64,000 bases of DNA from UBA1664 sp964531715 (lineage in GTDB: Bacteria; Pseudomonadota; Alphaproteobacteria; Micavibrionales; UBA1664), in contig CAZHEE010000003.1 in NCBI GenBank assembly GCA_964531715.1, forward strand, positions 1-64,000, in the 5' to 3' direction. How positions within the stretch are numbered: position 1 is the stretch's first letter; each line of letters starts with the position of its first letter. Below, one piece after another: positions 26,261 through 34,616 of the stretch. The notes beneath the pieces are model-generated. The model was not told where the DNA came from and did no database searches. It saw only the letters and a list, made by a program, of their open reading frames with translations. The position numbers were made by a program, and so were the translations under genes.

Positions 26261-26426
26261 GAATATGATTCACCGTCATGAACTGTAATTTATAAAATAG
26301 TACCGCAAAGATTCATGAATGAACAGACTTCATAGTAAAATTAGATATTTCGAAATTAACACCCCCTAAACATTGAGCAGTATTACTAACTTTTCAAAAA
26401 TTATTACAATAATGTTAAAAATTATT

Positions 26427-26804
26427 TTAAGTTTCAGAATAGTTATCTTTTTGATTACCTTTTTTAAGCAATAAATAAAATAGAGGTAAAATAAGTAAAA
26501 ATGGAATTATTGTAAATATTACAGTTATGGCTGCTACATCAAAAATATCATTAATAGTATAGCCCGTGCGTTTAAACTCTAAATCTTTAAATCTTTTTAC
26601 TGTAGCAGTTAAAAATACACACAGGCATACAAATGTATAAATTATCATGAATAGAAAAACCACTTTTCTAGTATCGTGTGGAACTTCCACCCAATAAAGC
26701 AATAGCTTTCCTATAAACGCATACGAAAACGCTATACAAAAAAGTATACTTAAATAGGCGAGCCTTCCAATACGACCTTCAAAACTGAAAAGTAAATTTA
26801 ACAT
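26427..26804 (-). CDS. DUF805 membrane protein
   Basis: 125 residues with three hydrophobic segments. The family start MLNLLFSFEGRIGRLAYLSI is clear (FxGRxxRxxYW type), and TATVKRFKDLEF matches the RLHD-like second motif. Function is unknown. The gene is notably AT-rich compared with recA and nuoG on either side, which may reflect later acquisition. The 26261-26426 gap upstream of nuoG holds nothing recognisable. Confidence 0.8.
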   Translation of the reverse strand: MLNLLFSFEGRIGRLAYLSILFCIAFSYAFIGKLLLYWVEVPHDTRKVVFLFMIIYTFVCLCVFLTATVKRFKDLEFKRTGYTINDIFDVAAITVIFTIIPFLLILPLFYLLLKKGNQKDNYSET

Positions 26805-26823
26805 ACTATTTTTTTAAACTTGT

Positions 26824-27942
26824 TTAGGCAGCCTTGTCACCTGTTTTTTCGGAAGATTTGCTCTCTGATTCCATCGACTCCTCGTCTTGCTCTATACCAC
26901 CAAGCATGCCTTCGGCGACCAATCCGGCATTGGCCCGAATTTGCTGTTCAATCTTATGCGCCATATCGGTATTGTCTTTCAGGAATTGCTTTGCATTTTC
27001 ACGCCCCTGCCCGATACGGTCACCATTGCATGAAAACCATGACCCGGCCTTCTCAACAATACCTGCGGCAACGCCGAGGTCAAGAATTTCACCCTGTTTC
27101 GAGACACCTTCACCATACATAATATCAAATTCAACCTGACGAAAAGGCGGTGCCATTTTGTTTTTCACGACCTTCACGCGGGTCTGATTTCCGACAATTT
27201 CATCCTTATCTTTAATCTGCCCTATACGACGAATATCAAGGCGGACGGAGGCATAAAATTTCAGGGCATTCCCGCCTGTAGTTGTCTCAGGTGAGCCAAA
27301 CATCACACCGATTTTCGAGCGAATCTGGTTAATGAAAATCACAATAGTCCGTGATTTAGAAATTGAGGATGTCAGCTTCCGCAAGGCTTGAGACATCAGA
27401 CGTGCCTGCAAACCCATATGCGAATCACCCATATCACCTTCCAGTTCTGCGCGCGGTACAAGAGCCGCCACAGAATCAATAACCAGCACATCTAATGCGC
27501 CTGAACGGGTCAGCGTATCGGCAATCTCCAACGCTTGCTCCCCCGCATCGGGTTGGGAAATCAAAAGCTCATCAACATTACAGCCCAACTTCTTCGCATA
27601 AATAGGGTCAAGCGCATGTTCCGCATCAATAAAGGCACATGTGCCGCCCGTCTTTTGAGCCTCTGCCACAACCTGCAAAGCCATTGTTGTTTTACCAGAG
27701 CTTTCAGGGCCGTAAATTTCAACCACACGCCCGCGCGGCAAACCGCCAATCCCAAGCGCGATATCAAGCCCGATTGAACCCGTCGAGACCGCCTCCACAT
27801 TCAAATTTTGAGCGCCTTCGCCTCCAAGCTTCATTATAGAGCCTTTGCCAAAAGCCCTTTCGATTTGAGATAGGGCAGCTTCCAATGCCTTTGATTTATT
27901 CTCGTTCATACCCTTTGCCTCGCTTAATTGTGTTACAGCCAT
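26824..27942 (-). CDS. recA: Recombinase RecA
   Basis: DNA strand-exchange ATPase and LexA co-protease activator. 372 residues with Walker A GPESSGKTTMALQ (about 80-92), Walker B LDVLVIDSVAAL, and the L1/L2 loop regions (EGDMGDSHMGLQARLMSQAL; INQIRSKIGVMFGSPETTTG). The acidic C-terminal tail (EQDEESMESESKSSEKTG) is typical. AAAGGATAAATATA before ATG is a good ribosome binding site. Confidence 0.98.
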   Translation of the reverse strand: MAVTQLSEAKGMNENKSKALEAALSQIERAFGKGSIMKLGGEGAQNLNVEAVSTGSIGLDIALGIGGLPRGRVVEIYGPESSGKTTMALQVVAEAQKTGGTCAFIDAEHALDPIYAKKLGCNVDELLISQPDAGEQALEIADTLTRSGALDVLVIDSVAALVPRAELEGDMGDSHMGLQARLMSQALRKLTSSISKSRTIVIFINQIRSKIGVMFGSPETTTGGNALKFYASVRLDIRRIGQIKDKDEIVGNQTRVKVVKNKMAPPFRQVEFDIMYGEGVSKQGEILDLGVAAGIVEKAGSWFSCNGDRIGQGRENAKQFLKDNTDMAHKIEQQIRANAGLVAEGMLGGIEQDEESMESESKSSEKTGDKAA

Positions 27943-28016
27943 TATATTTATCCTTTTTCATTTATATTAAAAGAGGTCAGGCGCACATAACCGCCTTCAT
28001 CCACATCTAAAACTAA

Positions 28017-28056
28017 TAGTACATAAGAAGAACATAATGTAAAGAACAAAATGCGT
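28017..28056 (-). promoter_or_regulatory. Candidate LexA-type half-site array upstream of recA
   Basis: Reading the plus strand, GTAC-N7-GAAC-N10-GAAC-N7-GTAC lies about 75-115 bp before the recA start. Each outer pair differs by one base from the alphaproteobacterial SOS box GAAC-N7-GAAC. Binding is inference. Confidence 0.4.
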
Positions 28057-28095
28057 ACATTTTAAAATTTCCTGTTTGTAAGGCGAAAACAAGGC

Positions 28096-28130
28096 TTGCG
28101 ACAAGGCTTTAATCGCCCATAATATAGCCT
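28096..28130 (+). promoter_or_regulatory. Putative leaderless promoter of fliQ-fliR
   Basis: TTGCGA (28096-28101), a 16-nt spacer and CATAAT (28118-28123) lie 7 nt before the fliQ ATG. No Shine-Dalgarno is visible. Confidence 0.45.
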
Positions 28131-28403
28131 ATGGATGAGGCAGAAATTATCGGTCATGCGCGACAAGCCATTTGGATGACATTGGAAATCAGTATGCCGG
28201 TCATGTTGATAGGGTTGTTTGTGGGTTTAATCGTTGCATTGTTTCAAGCATTGACACAAATTCAGGAAATGACGCTCGCCTTCGTGCCGAAAATTCTCGC
28301 GATCTTTGCGGCGATTTTTGCTATGATGCCGATTTTTGCGATAAAAATGACAGAGTATATGGAATTTTTAGCAGACAGCATCATCGGAATCGGTGTGCGA
28401 TAG
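28131..28403 (+). CDS. fliQ: Flagellar export apparatus protein FliQ
   Basis: Component of the membrane export gate of the flagellar type III system. 90 residues with two membrane segments; the motif MPVMLIGLFVGLIVALFQAL followed by TQIQEMTLAFVPK is diagnostic. It is followed 5 bp later by fliR. The usual neighbours fliP and flhB are not in the window. Confidence 0.95.
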   Translation: MDEAEIIGHARQAIWMTLEISMPVMLIGLFVGLIVALFQALTQIQEMTLAFVPKILAIFAAIFAMMPIFAIKMTEYMEFLADSIIGIGVR

Positions 28404-28408
28404 CTCTC

Positions 28409-29179
28409 ATGCAGCCCTTGCTTCAAGATATCGTCCTTGATCAGCTCCTTATCTATATCATGACATTCGCGCGGATGGGCATTGTTATGATGTTGATGCC
28501 CGGGGTTGGGGACAGTTTCGTCTCAACACGCATAAGGTTGCTGTTCGCGCTTGCCTTTACCGCGTGCCTCGCACCGGTTTCCAGCCTTTATTTTCCTGAT
28601 ATCACCGATAACACACAATTTATCAGCCTGATTATCAGCGAGATGATTGTCGGATTTTTCATCGGGACAATCGCACGGATTTTTATGGCGGCACTTGATA
28701 CGGCAGGCATGCTCATCGGGATGCAAATCGGGCTCGGAAACGCGATGGTGTTTAACCCGCAAATGGCTTCCCAAGGTTCAATTATCGGGGCATTCATGAC
28801 CGTGACAGGTGCCGTCCTCCTCTTTGCAACGGACCTGCATCATATGTTGATTTTCGGCATGGTTGATAGTTATAACAGCTTCCCGGTCGGCTCAATCCCA
28901 TTGGTGGAGGGCATGGCGCAGACAGTAACGCAAGCGGTCAATGACAGTTTCGCGATAGGTTTTACCTTGTCCGTTCCTTTCATGATTGTTTCACTTTTCC
29001 TTTATATTGCGATGGGTGTCCTCGGGCGGCTGATGCCTCAAATTCAGGTTTTCATCCTGGCTTTGCCCTTGCAAATTATGCTGGGCTATCTGGTTTTTAT
29101 AACCGTCATGTCAACGGTTTTCCTCTATTGGCTGACCCAATATGATGAAGCGATACAGATGTTTTTTATGAAGATGTGA
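28409..29179 (+). CDS. fliR: Flagellar export apparatus protein FliR
   Basis: Export-gate membrane protein that works with FliP and FliQ. The start MQPLLQDIVLDQLL (28409) follows the fliQ stop by 5 bp, giving 256 residues, the usual length. Blocks YIMTFARMGIVMMLMPGVGD and ARIFMAALDTAGMLIGMQIG with PVGSIPLVEG near the centre match FliR. It has six or so membrane segments. A terminator follows 31 bp after its stop. Confidence 0.95.
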   Translation: MQPLLQDIVLDQLLIYIMTFARMGIVMMLMPGVGDSFVSTRIRLLFALAFTACLAPVSSLYFPDITDNTQFISLIISEMIVGFFIGTIARIFMAALDTAGMLIGMQIGLGNAMVFNPQMASQGSIIGAFMTVTGAVLLFATDLHHMLIFGMVDSYNSFPVGSIPLVEGMAQTVTQAVNDSFAIGFTLSVPFMIVSLFLYIAMGVLGRLMPQIQVFILALPLQIMLGYLVFITVMSTVFLYWLTQYDEAIQMFFMKM

Positions 29180-29210
29180 GATTTTTTTCACATGGACATT
29201 GAGACAAAAA

Positions 29211-29239
29211 AAGCCCCTGAAATTCAGGGGCTTTTTTTT
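29211..29239 (+). terminator. Rho-independent terminator of fliQ-fliR
   Basis: AAGCCCCTGA-AAT-TCAGGGGCTT followed by a T run. The A-rich 5' flank also allows termination from the minus strand. Confidence 0.9.
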
Positions 29240-29253
29240 GAATGCTTATTTGT

Positions 29254-29691
29254 TTATGCGGCTTCTTCTTTTGCTTTAATAAGCTCAAGGTTCGTGTGAA
29301 TGTCATTGCGTTGTTTTTGCAATTTACCCGCGAAAATTTCATCGCTTTTCACTGTTTGAAGCGTATCGTCATATTCTTCCAGCAGTTTTGTTTCACCACG
29401 GATAACTTCTTCCATTAATTCTTCATCATCACTATCAATTTTATGTTTGATATCCATAAAAAATCGGTGAACATCCGCAAGAAAAGTTCCGTCCAAGTCA
29501 ACATTTTCGCCGTGTTCTTCCAGTTTTGCCTTCAAAAACAAGGCGTAATCTTGTCGTTTTTCCGCTAAATCGCCAAAAAATTTCTGATGGCGAGTTTGTT
29601 CTGCCTTTTCATTTGCATCGGCATAGCCATCACGGCTGTCCACAACGCGTTCCAAGAGGGATTTTATTTGTTTTAATTCTGTATCATTCAT
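29254..29691 (-). CDS. PA2169-type (DUF2383) four-helix-bundle protein
   Basis: 145 residues from MNDTELKQIKSLLERVVDSR (ATG at 29691, preceded by AAAGGAAAAAATC); an upstream ATG in the same frame is less likely. It is all-helical and acidic, with Glu and His at ferritin-like positions (GYADANEKAE; RHQKFFGDLAEKRQDYA; EEVIRGETKLLEEYDD). The family resembles a ferritin-type bundle of unknown function, often linked to stress. Confidence 0.85.
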   Translation of the reverse strand: MNDTELKQIKSLLERVVDSRDGYADANEKAEQTRHQKFFGDLAEKRQDYALFLKAKLEEHGENVDLDGTFLADVHRFFMDIKHKIDSDDEELMEEVIRGETKLLEEYDDTLQTVKSDEIFAGKLQKQRNDIHTNLELIKAKEEAA

Positions 29692-29756
29692 GATTTTTTC
29701 CTTTCGATTGTTATCTGGCATACGCCTGAAACCAGAGAAAAGTTCATATATATAGC

Positions 29757-31943
29757 TTAACGTCCTTTTGACCGCTCGACTTCGGCGATTTCGGATGAAG
29801 CGCGAAGTGCCGCGACTATATTATTCAGATGTGTTGTATCCTGCACATAAACATCAATATACATGTTCCAAAAATCAGTATCACGATTTGTGATTTTGAG
29901 GTTAGTGATATTGCCGCCATTGCTGGATACGATATTGGACAAAGTACCAAGCGCACCTGATTCATTTGAAATTGTCATGGTAATGCGGCCCACATGGGTT
30001 TCGGGCGCATCTTTCCCCGTCCCCCATGAGACATCGAGCCAGCGTTCAGGCGTATCGGCAAAATTCTCAAGCGTATCGCAGTCCATCGTGTGGATGGTCA
30101 CGCCGCGCCCTGTTGTCACAATCCCGACAATGCGGTCACCAGGAAGGGGGTGGCAGCATCGCGCAAAATGAACCGCCATGCCGGGGATGAGCCCCTTAAT
30201 TGGCATTGGCGCATTTTTATTGACACGCTTAACCTTGTTGAAATGCTCCAACGCGGGTTCGTTATTCAGCTTATCCTGCTGGCTTTGCTGTTGCTGGCTT
30301 TTATGGTTGGGGAAAACCGCCTTAAATACATCACGGGCGACAATATTCCCCTGCCCGACACCCGTAATAATATCATCCAGCGCATCAACACGAAATTGCC
30401 CCGCCAATCCTGTCAGCATTTTCTCGGCAAAGTCATAGCCTTCACTTTTGAAAGTCTTCACCACCATTGCACGCCCAAGCTCAAAATACTGTTCGCGCTG
30501 CTGCTGGCGGATATAGCGACGGATATGGGATTTCGCCTTGCCCGTGACCGCAAACCTCTCCCAAGTCGGTGACGGTGACTGATTTTTCGAGGTTTGGATA
30601 TCGACCTGATCGCCGTTATTCAATTTGGTCGAAAGCGGTGCAATCCGCCCGTTGATTTTAGCGCCTACACACCTGTTCCCGACATCGGAGTGGATGGCAT
30701 AGGCAAAATCAACGCATGACGCCCCTGCAGGAAGCTCAATCAAATCCCCTTTCGGCGTGAAGCAGAAAACCTGCTCTGTAAACAACTCAAGCTTGGTATT
30801 TTCAAGGAAATCCTCAGCAAGGGCTTCTTGCTCTAAAATTTCCAGAAGCTCGCGCAACCAGCGGAATTTCTTAATATCCCCCTTATTTTCAGGCGGTTTC
30901 CCCTGTTTATAAGCCCAGTGGGCGGCAACGCCGAGGTCGGCCTCCTCATGCATATCACGTGTTCGGATTTGAATCTCAATCCTCTGATTTTCAGGTCCGA
31001 TAACGGTTGTATGAATCGACTTATAACCGTTTGATTTCGGGGTTGAGATATAATCCTTAAACCGCCCCGGTACGGTCGGATAATGGGAGTGGATAAGACC
31101 GAGCACATGATAGCACTCGCCGATATCCTCAACCATAATACGAAATGCCATAATGTCCGAGAGTTGCTCAAACGCGACATTTTTGCGCTGCATTTTCTTC
31201 CAAATGGAATAGCGGGTTTTTTCGCGACCTGAGACTTGCCCTTGAATTTTTGCCTCATCAACCTGCTTTTGCAGCTCTTTAATAATGCGATTAACAATAT
31301 CCGTGCCTTCGGATCGAAGGAAGGATAGACGCTTACCGATCGACTCGCGTGCTTCGGGATAAAGATAGCTGAAGGACAAGTCTTCCAGCTCTTCTTTCAG
31401 TTTATGCATCCCAATACGCTCGGCAAGCGGGGCATAAATCTCAATGGTTTCACGGGCAATGCGGCGTTGTTTGTCTATGCGGTCGGCAAAATGATGAAGT
31501 GTCCGCATATTATGAAGGCGGTCACCGAGTTTGACGAGAAGGACACGAATATCTTCCGACATGGCGAGCACGAGCTTGCGAAAATTTTCTGCCTGTTTGC
31601 CCTCTGCGGTTTTGCTTTCAATGCGGGTCAGTTTCGTGACACCGTCAACGAGGATGGCAACCTCTTTCCCGAAATTTTTTTCAATATCTGGGAGGGTCGC
31701 ATCCGTATCCTCAACTGTGTCATGAAGGATAGCGGTTAGGATTGTTGATTCATCCAGCCTTAAATCGGCGAGTAAAATCGCAACCGCCAGCGGATGGGTG
31801 TAATAAGGCTCGCCCGAACTGCGCGTTTGCCCCTCATGCTTCACCTTGGCATAATCAAATGCCTTTGTAATGAGGGCAATATCCGCATCCTGATTATAGG
31901 ATTGGATGGTATTTGTAAGGTCTGAAAGCTGCTGATCGGGCAT
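29757..31943 (-). CDS. Bifunctional (p)ppGpp synthetase/hydrolase (RelA/SpoT family)
   Basis: Makes and degrades the stringent-response alarmone. The start MPDQQLSDLTNTIQS (31943) is chosen by family fit; 728 residues. The HD hydrolase domain has AILHDTVEDTDATL and the synthetase domain RFKDYISTPKSNGYKSIHTT. RFKD with intact HDxxED marks a bifunctional enzyme rather than a synthesis-only RelA. TGS (about 385-445) and C-terminal ACT (about 650-728) domains follow. It lies just after rpoZ, the conserved rpoZ-spoT arrangement. Confidence 0.96.
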   Translation of the reverse strand: MPDQQLSDLTNTIQSYNQDADIALITKAFDYAKVKHEGQTRSSGEPYYTHPLAVAILLADLRLDESTILTAILHDTVEDTDATLPDIEKNFGKEVAILVDGVTKLTRIESKTAEGKQAENFRKLVLAMSEDIRVLLVKLGDRLHNMRTLHHFADRIDKQRRIARETIEIYAPLAERIGMHKLKEELEDLSFSYLYPEARESIGKRLSFLRSEGTDIVNRIIKELQKQVDEAKIQGQVSGREKTRYSIWKKMQRKNVAFEQLSDIMAFRIMVEDIGECYHVLGLIHSHYPTVPGRFKDYISTPKSNGYKSIHTTVIGPENQRIEIQIRTRDMHEEADLGVAAHWAYKQGKPPENKGDIKKFRWLRELLEILEQEALAEDFLENTKLELFTEQVFCFTPKGDLIELPAGASCVDFAYAIHSDVGNRCVGAKINGRIAPLSTKLNNGDQVDIQTSKNQSPSPTWERFAVTGKAKSHIRRYIRQQQREQYFELGRAMVVKTFKSEGYDFAEKMLTGLAGQFRVDALDDIITGVGQGNIVARDVFKAVFPNHKSQQQQSQQDKLNNEPALEHFNKVKRVNKNAPMPIKGLIPGMAVHFARCCHPLPGDRIVGIVTTGRGVTIHTMDCDTLENFADTPERWLDVSWGTGKDAPETHVGRITMTISNESGALGTLSNIVSSNGGNITNLKITNRDTDFWNMYIDVYVQDTTHLNNIVAALRASSEIAEVERSKGR

Positions 31944-31981
31944 ATTATTAAATATAATATGCTTACACAATTAAGACGAGA

Positions 31982-32371
31982 TTAATTTGTTTCCCCGGCG
32001 AGAGAGGCCAGAATATCATCATCTGTGGGTGCCATTTCCTGCTCATCCGCATAAGCGCCTGAGGCCTTGAACGCGGCTTCTTCATCTTCGCTGGCTGATT
32101 CATTACCGATTAATTCGGCCAAATCAATATCCTCATTATCGGATTCATGGACGCGCTGGTAAGACTGAATCATGTCTTCCTTAACCTCGTCAATTTCAAT
32201 TGTCTGGTCAGCAATTTCACGAAGGGCAACAACCGTGTTTTTATCATTATCGCGTGAGACAGTGATCGGCGCACCCGCACCGATTTTACGGGCGCGTTGT
32301 GATGCCACCATAATCAATTCAAAGCGGTTTGGAATTTCTGTAACACAATCTTCTGTCGTAACGCGAGCCAT
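31982..32371 (-). CDS. rpoZ: RNA polymerase omega subunit
   Basis: Omega binds the beta' subunit, aids its assembly, and forms part of a ppGpp site. The N-terminal half (MARVTTEDCVTEIPNRFELI; QRARKIGAGAPITVSRDNDK; VVALREIADQTI) is diagnostic. The C-terminal half is an acidic, low-complexity tail that makes it 129 residues, longer than E. coli omega but usual in alphaproteobacteria. AAAAGGATACC before ATG is a good ribosome binding site. Confidence 0.96.
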   Translation of the reverse strand: MARVTTEDCVTEIPNRFELIMVASQRARKIGAGAPITVSRDNDKNTVVALREIADQTIEIDEVKEDMIQSYQRVHESDNEDIDLAELIGNESASEDEEAAFKASGAYADEQEMAPTDDDILASLAGETN

Positions 32372-32474
32372 CTGGTATCCTTTTAAATAAATTGGTTTGA
32401 ATATCTAACTGCATAAAGCCTTGACCATTAAAATGCAAGGTTTTTTGATTTATCATGAATAAACAAAAATTCGG

Positions 32475-32512
32475 TTGAAAAGAACATTTTAAGAACATAT
32501 AGTGTTCATAAG
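32475..32512 (+). promoter_or_regulatory. SOS-type promoter of the radical-SAM repair operon, probably leaderless
   Basis: TTGAAA (32475-32480), 17-nt spacer, TATAGT (32498-32503), then ATG 9 nt later with no Shine-Dalgarno. Overlapping it is GAAC-N7-GAAC-N7-GTTC (32482-32507). The first pair matches the alphaproteobacterial LexA box exactly, and the second pair forms the inverted repeat GAACA-N5-TGTTC. Confidence 0.6.
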
Positions 32513-33757
32513 ATGGACGATAAATTAAAATTCAAACTTGAAACACTGGCCGATGCGGCGAAATATGATGCCTCTTGCGCAAGCGGGACGGCAGGCAAGC
32601 GCACAGCGAAACAGGGCGATAAGGGCATAGGTTCCCTCACGGGCGGTACTGGTATATGTCACAGCTTCACCCCCGACGGACGATGTATTTCTCTGCTTAA
32701 AATTCTGATGACCAATTACTGTATTTATGATTGCCATTATTGTATCAACAGGGTGAGCAGCAATGTGCGCCGCGCACGCTTCACGGTTCAGGAGGTTGTC
32801 GACCTCACGCTGAATTTCTATAAAAGGAATTATATTGAAGGGTTATTTTTAAGCTCGGGCATTATCATGTCGCCGGATTACACAATGGAATCGATGGTAA
32901 GAATTGCCAAATCTTTGCGTGAAGAGCATGGCTTTCTTGGCTATATTCATCTGAAAACCATTCCCAATGCCTCGCCTGAGCTGCAAGAGGCGGCAGGGCT
33001 TTACGCCGACCGTTTGAGCATTAATGTCGAGATGCCGACACAGACATCACTGAATAAATTTGCGCCTGAAAAAGATTTAAAAGAAATTGAAGGGGCGATG
33101 GATAATCTGAAAGGCAAAATTACCGAGTCGAAATTCTCCAAATCTTTCTCCGGGAAAAAACCGCCGAAATTCGCACCCGGCGGTCAATCAACACAGATGA
33201 TTATCGGTGCGGATGATACAAATGACAAAACGATTTTAACAACCAGTGTCGGGCTGTATGATAATCGTAAATTGCGCCGTGTCTATTACTCGGCATTCAG
33301 TCCGATACCCGATAGTAGTGAAGTTCTGCCTTTGAAACCGGCACCGCTTATTCGTGAGCATCGGCTTTATCAAGCGGATTGGCTTCTTCGTTTTTATGAT
33401 TTCAAACTGGATGAAATTCTGCAAGGTACGACCGATAATATGCTGGATATGGATCATGATCCGAAAATGGCATGGGCCCTGCGCAATCGTCATATTTTCC
33501 CGATTGATTTGAACAAGGCAGAGAAGAAATTGCTCCTCCGAGTGCCCGGTTTGGGTGCGCGAACGGTGGCAAAGCTGATAAGCCTTAGGCGGTTTACAAA
33601 ACTTCGCTGGCTCGATTTAAAAAAGATGCGCCTGCCCTTACAAAAAATGAAGCCTTTTATCATGGTTGAGGATTATCACCCTGCGCCGCATATGCTCGAT
33701 TCTGCCTATCTTCCATATATGATGAAACAACCTGTCCAGACGGAACTTTTTATATAA
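32513..33757 (+). CDS. Radical SAM DNA modification/repair protein (TIGR03916 type)
   Basis: 414 residues. The radical-SAM cluster motif is CIYDCHYC (Cys-x3-Cys-x2-Cys, about residues 72-79), preceded by the family start LADAAKYDASCASGT. A C-terminal helix-hairpin-helix DNA-binding motif is visible in LLLRVPGLGARTVAKLISL. The family is annotated as putative DNA repair and travels with a DUF4130 protein, sometimes with the uracil-binding UdgX. The next gene starts directly after its stop. The substrate is unknown. The SOS-like promoter supports a repair role. Confidence 0.92.
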   Translation: MDDKLKFKLETLADAAKYDASCASGTAGKRTAKQGDKGIGSLTGGTGICHSFTPDGRCISLLKILMTNYCIYDCHYCINRVSSNVRRARFTVQEVVDLTLNFYKRNYIEGLFLSSGIIMSPDYTMESMVRIAKSLREEHGFLGYIHLKTIPNASPELQEAAGLYADRLSINVEMPTQTSLNKFAPEKDLKEIEGAMDNLKGKITESKFSKSFSGKKPPKFAPGGQSTQMIIGADDTNDKTILTTSVGLYDNRKLRRVYYSAFSPIPDSSEVLPLKPAPLIREHRLYQADWLLRFYDFKLDEILQGTTDNMLDMDHDPKMAWALRNRHIFPIDLNKAEKKLLLRVPGLGARTVAKLISLRRFTKLRWLDLKKMRLPLQKMKPFIMVEDYHPAPHMLDSAYLPYMMKQPVQTELFI

Positions 33758-34546
33758 ATGCAAAATATTACGATAAAAACAGTACCGGGTTTTGAGGAAT
33801 GGCGCGGCCATGCACGACGGTTGTTAAATGAGGGTTTTTTGCCTTCCCAAATTTTATGGGCGGATATGAAACGTCATCAGACAAGCTTCCTCGGTCATAT
33901 AGAAAATCATGTCATGAAACAGAATGCACAACAATTCATGATTCCAAAGGCTTTTATAGAGATGGCTCAGATTGTGATTTGCCATGCGGATTATGAGCGG
34001 TTTGATTTGCTTTATCGCGTCCTTTACAGGATCTTACATGAAAATAAAAACCTCCTTCAAATCACAACTGATAAGGATGTAATGGCAATAACCGCCTATT
34101 ATAAGGCGGTGCGTCGTGATGCCTATAAGATTACCGCTTTCTTGCGATTTCGCTCTGTTGAGCTGAATGGCGAAGAGCATTTTATCGCATGGTATGAACC
34201 AGAGCATTATACGCTTGAATTAAAACTCGATTTTTTCATGAAGCGGTTTAAAAATATGCATTGGTCAATTATGACGCCTTATCGCGCGGCGCATTGGGAT
34301 CAAAAGAGGTTAAGGCTGGAGGATAATCCGGATCCGTCACTTTATCCGAAGGATGATGCGATTGAGAAATACTGGCTGACCTATTACGGCAGTATCTATA
34401 ATCCCGCGCGGTTAAAGAAAAAGGCGATGATGACCCAGATGCCGAAAAAATACTGGAAAAATATGCCTGAAACCAAACTTATCCCTGACCTTATCAACAC
34501 GTCGGAAAAACGCGTTAAAGAAATGATCGATAACCAGAATTCATAG
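33758..34546 (+). CDS. DUF4130 (TIGR03915-type) probable DNA metabolism protein
   Basis: 262 residues. The family blocks FEEWRGHARRLLNEGFLPSQ, then AYYKAVRRDAYKITAFLRFR and GEEHFIAWYEPEHYTLEL, with YWLTYYGSIYNPARLK near the C-terminus, are clear. In many genomes this domain is fused to a UdgX uracil-DNA glycosylase-like domain; here the protein ends after DUF4130, and no UdgX gene is in the window. Its ATG follows the radical-SAM stop with no gap, so the pair is one transcriptional unit. Confidence 0.9.
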   Translation: MQNITIKTVPGFEEWRGHARRLLNEGFLPSQILWADMKRHQTSFLGHIENHVMKQNAQQFMIPKAFIEMAQIVICHADYERFDLLYRVLYRILHENKNLLQITTDKDVMAITAYYKAVRRDAYKITAFLRFRSVELNGEEHFIAWYEPEHYTLELKLDFFMKRFKNMHWSIMTPYRAAHWDQKRLRLEDNPDPSLYPKDDAIEKYWLTYYGSIYNPARLKKKAMMTQMPKKYWKNMPETKLIPDLINTSEKRVKEMIDNQNS

Positions 34547-34560
34547 AATAATAACAGAGA

Positions 34561-34598
34561 AAGCAGCCGTTTTCTTATTACTTAAAAAACGGCTGCTT
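34561..34598. terminator. Bidirectional rho-independent terminator
   Basis: AAGCAGCCGTTTT pairs with AAAACGGCTGCTT around a 12-nt loop. It separates the convergent DUF4130 and nrdA genes. Confidence 0.85.
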
Positions 34599-34616
34599 CT
34601 TATATAGTATATTCAA

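Noticed and set aside
28172..28408. N-terminal extension of FliR through fliQ
   Set aside because: The frame is open but the encoded residues are not FliR-like; the ATG at 28409 matches the family start.
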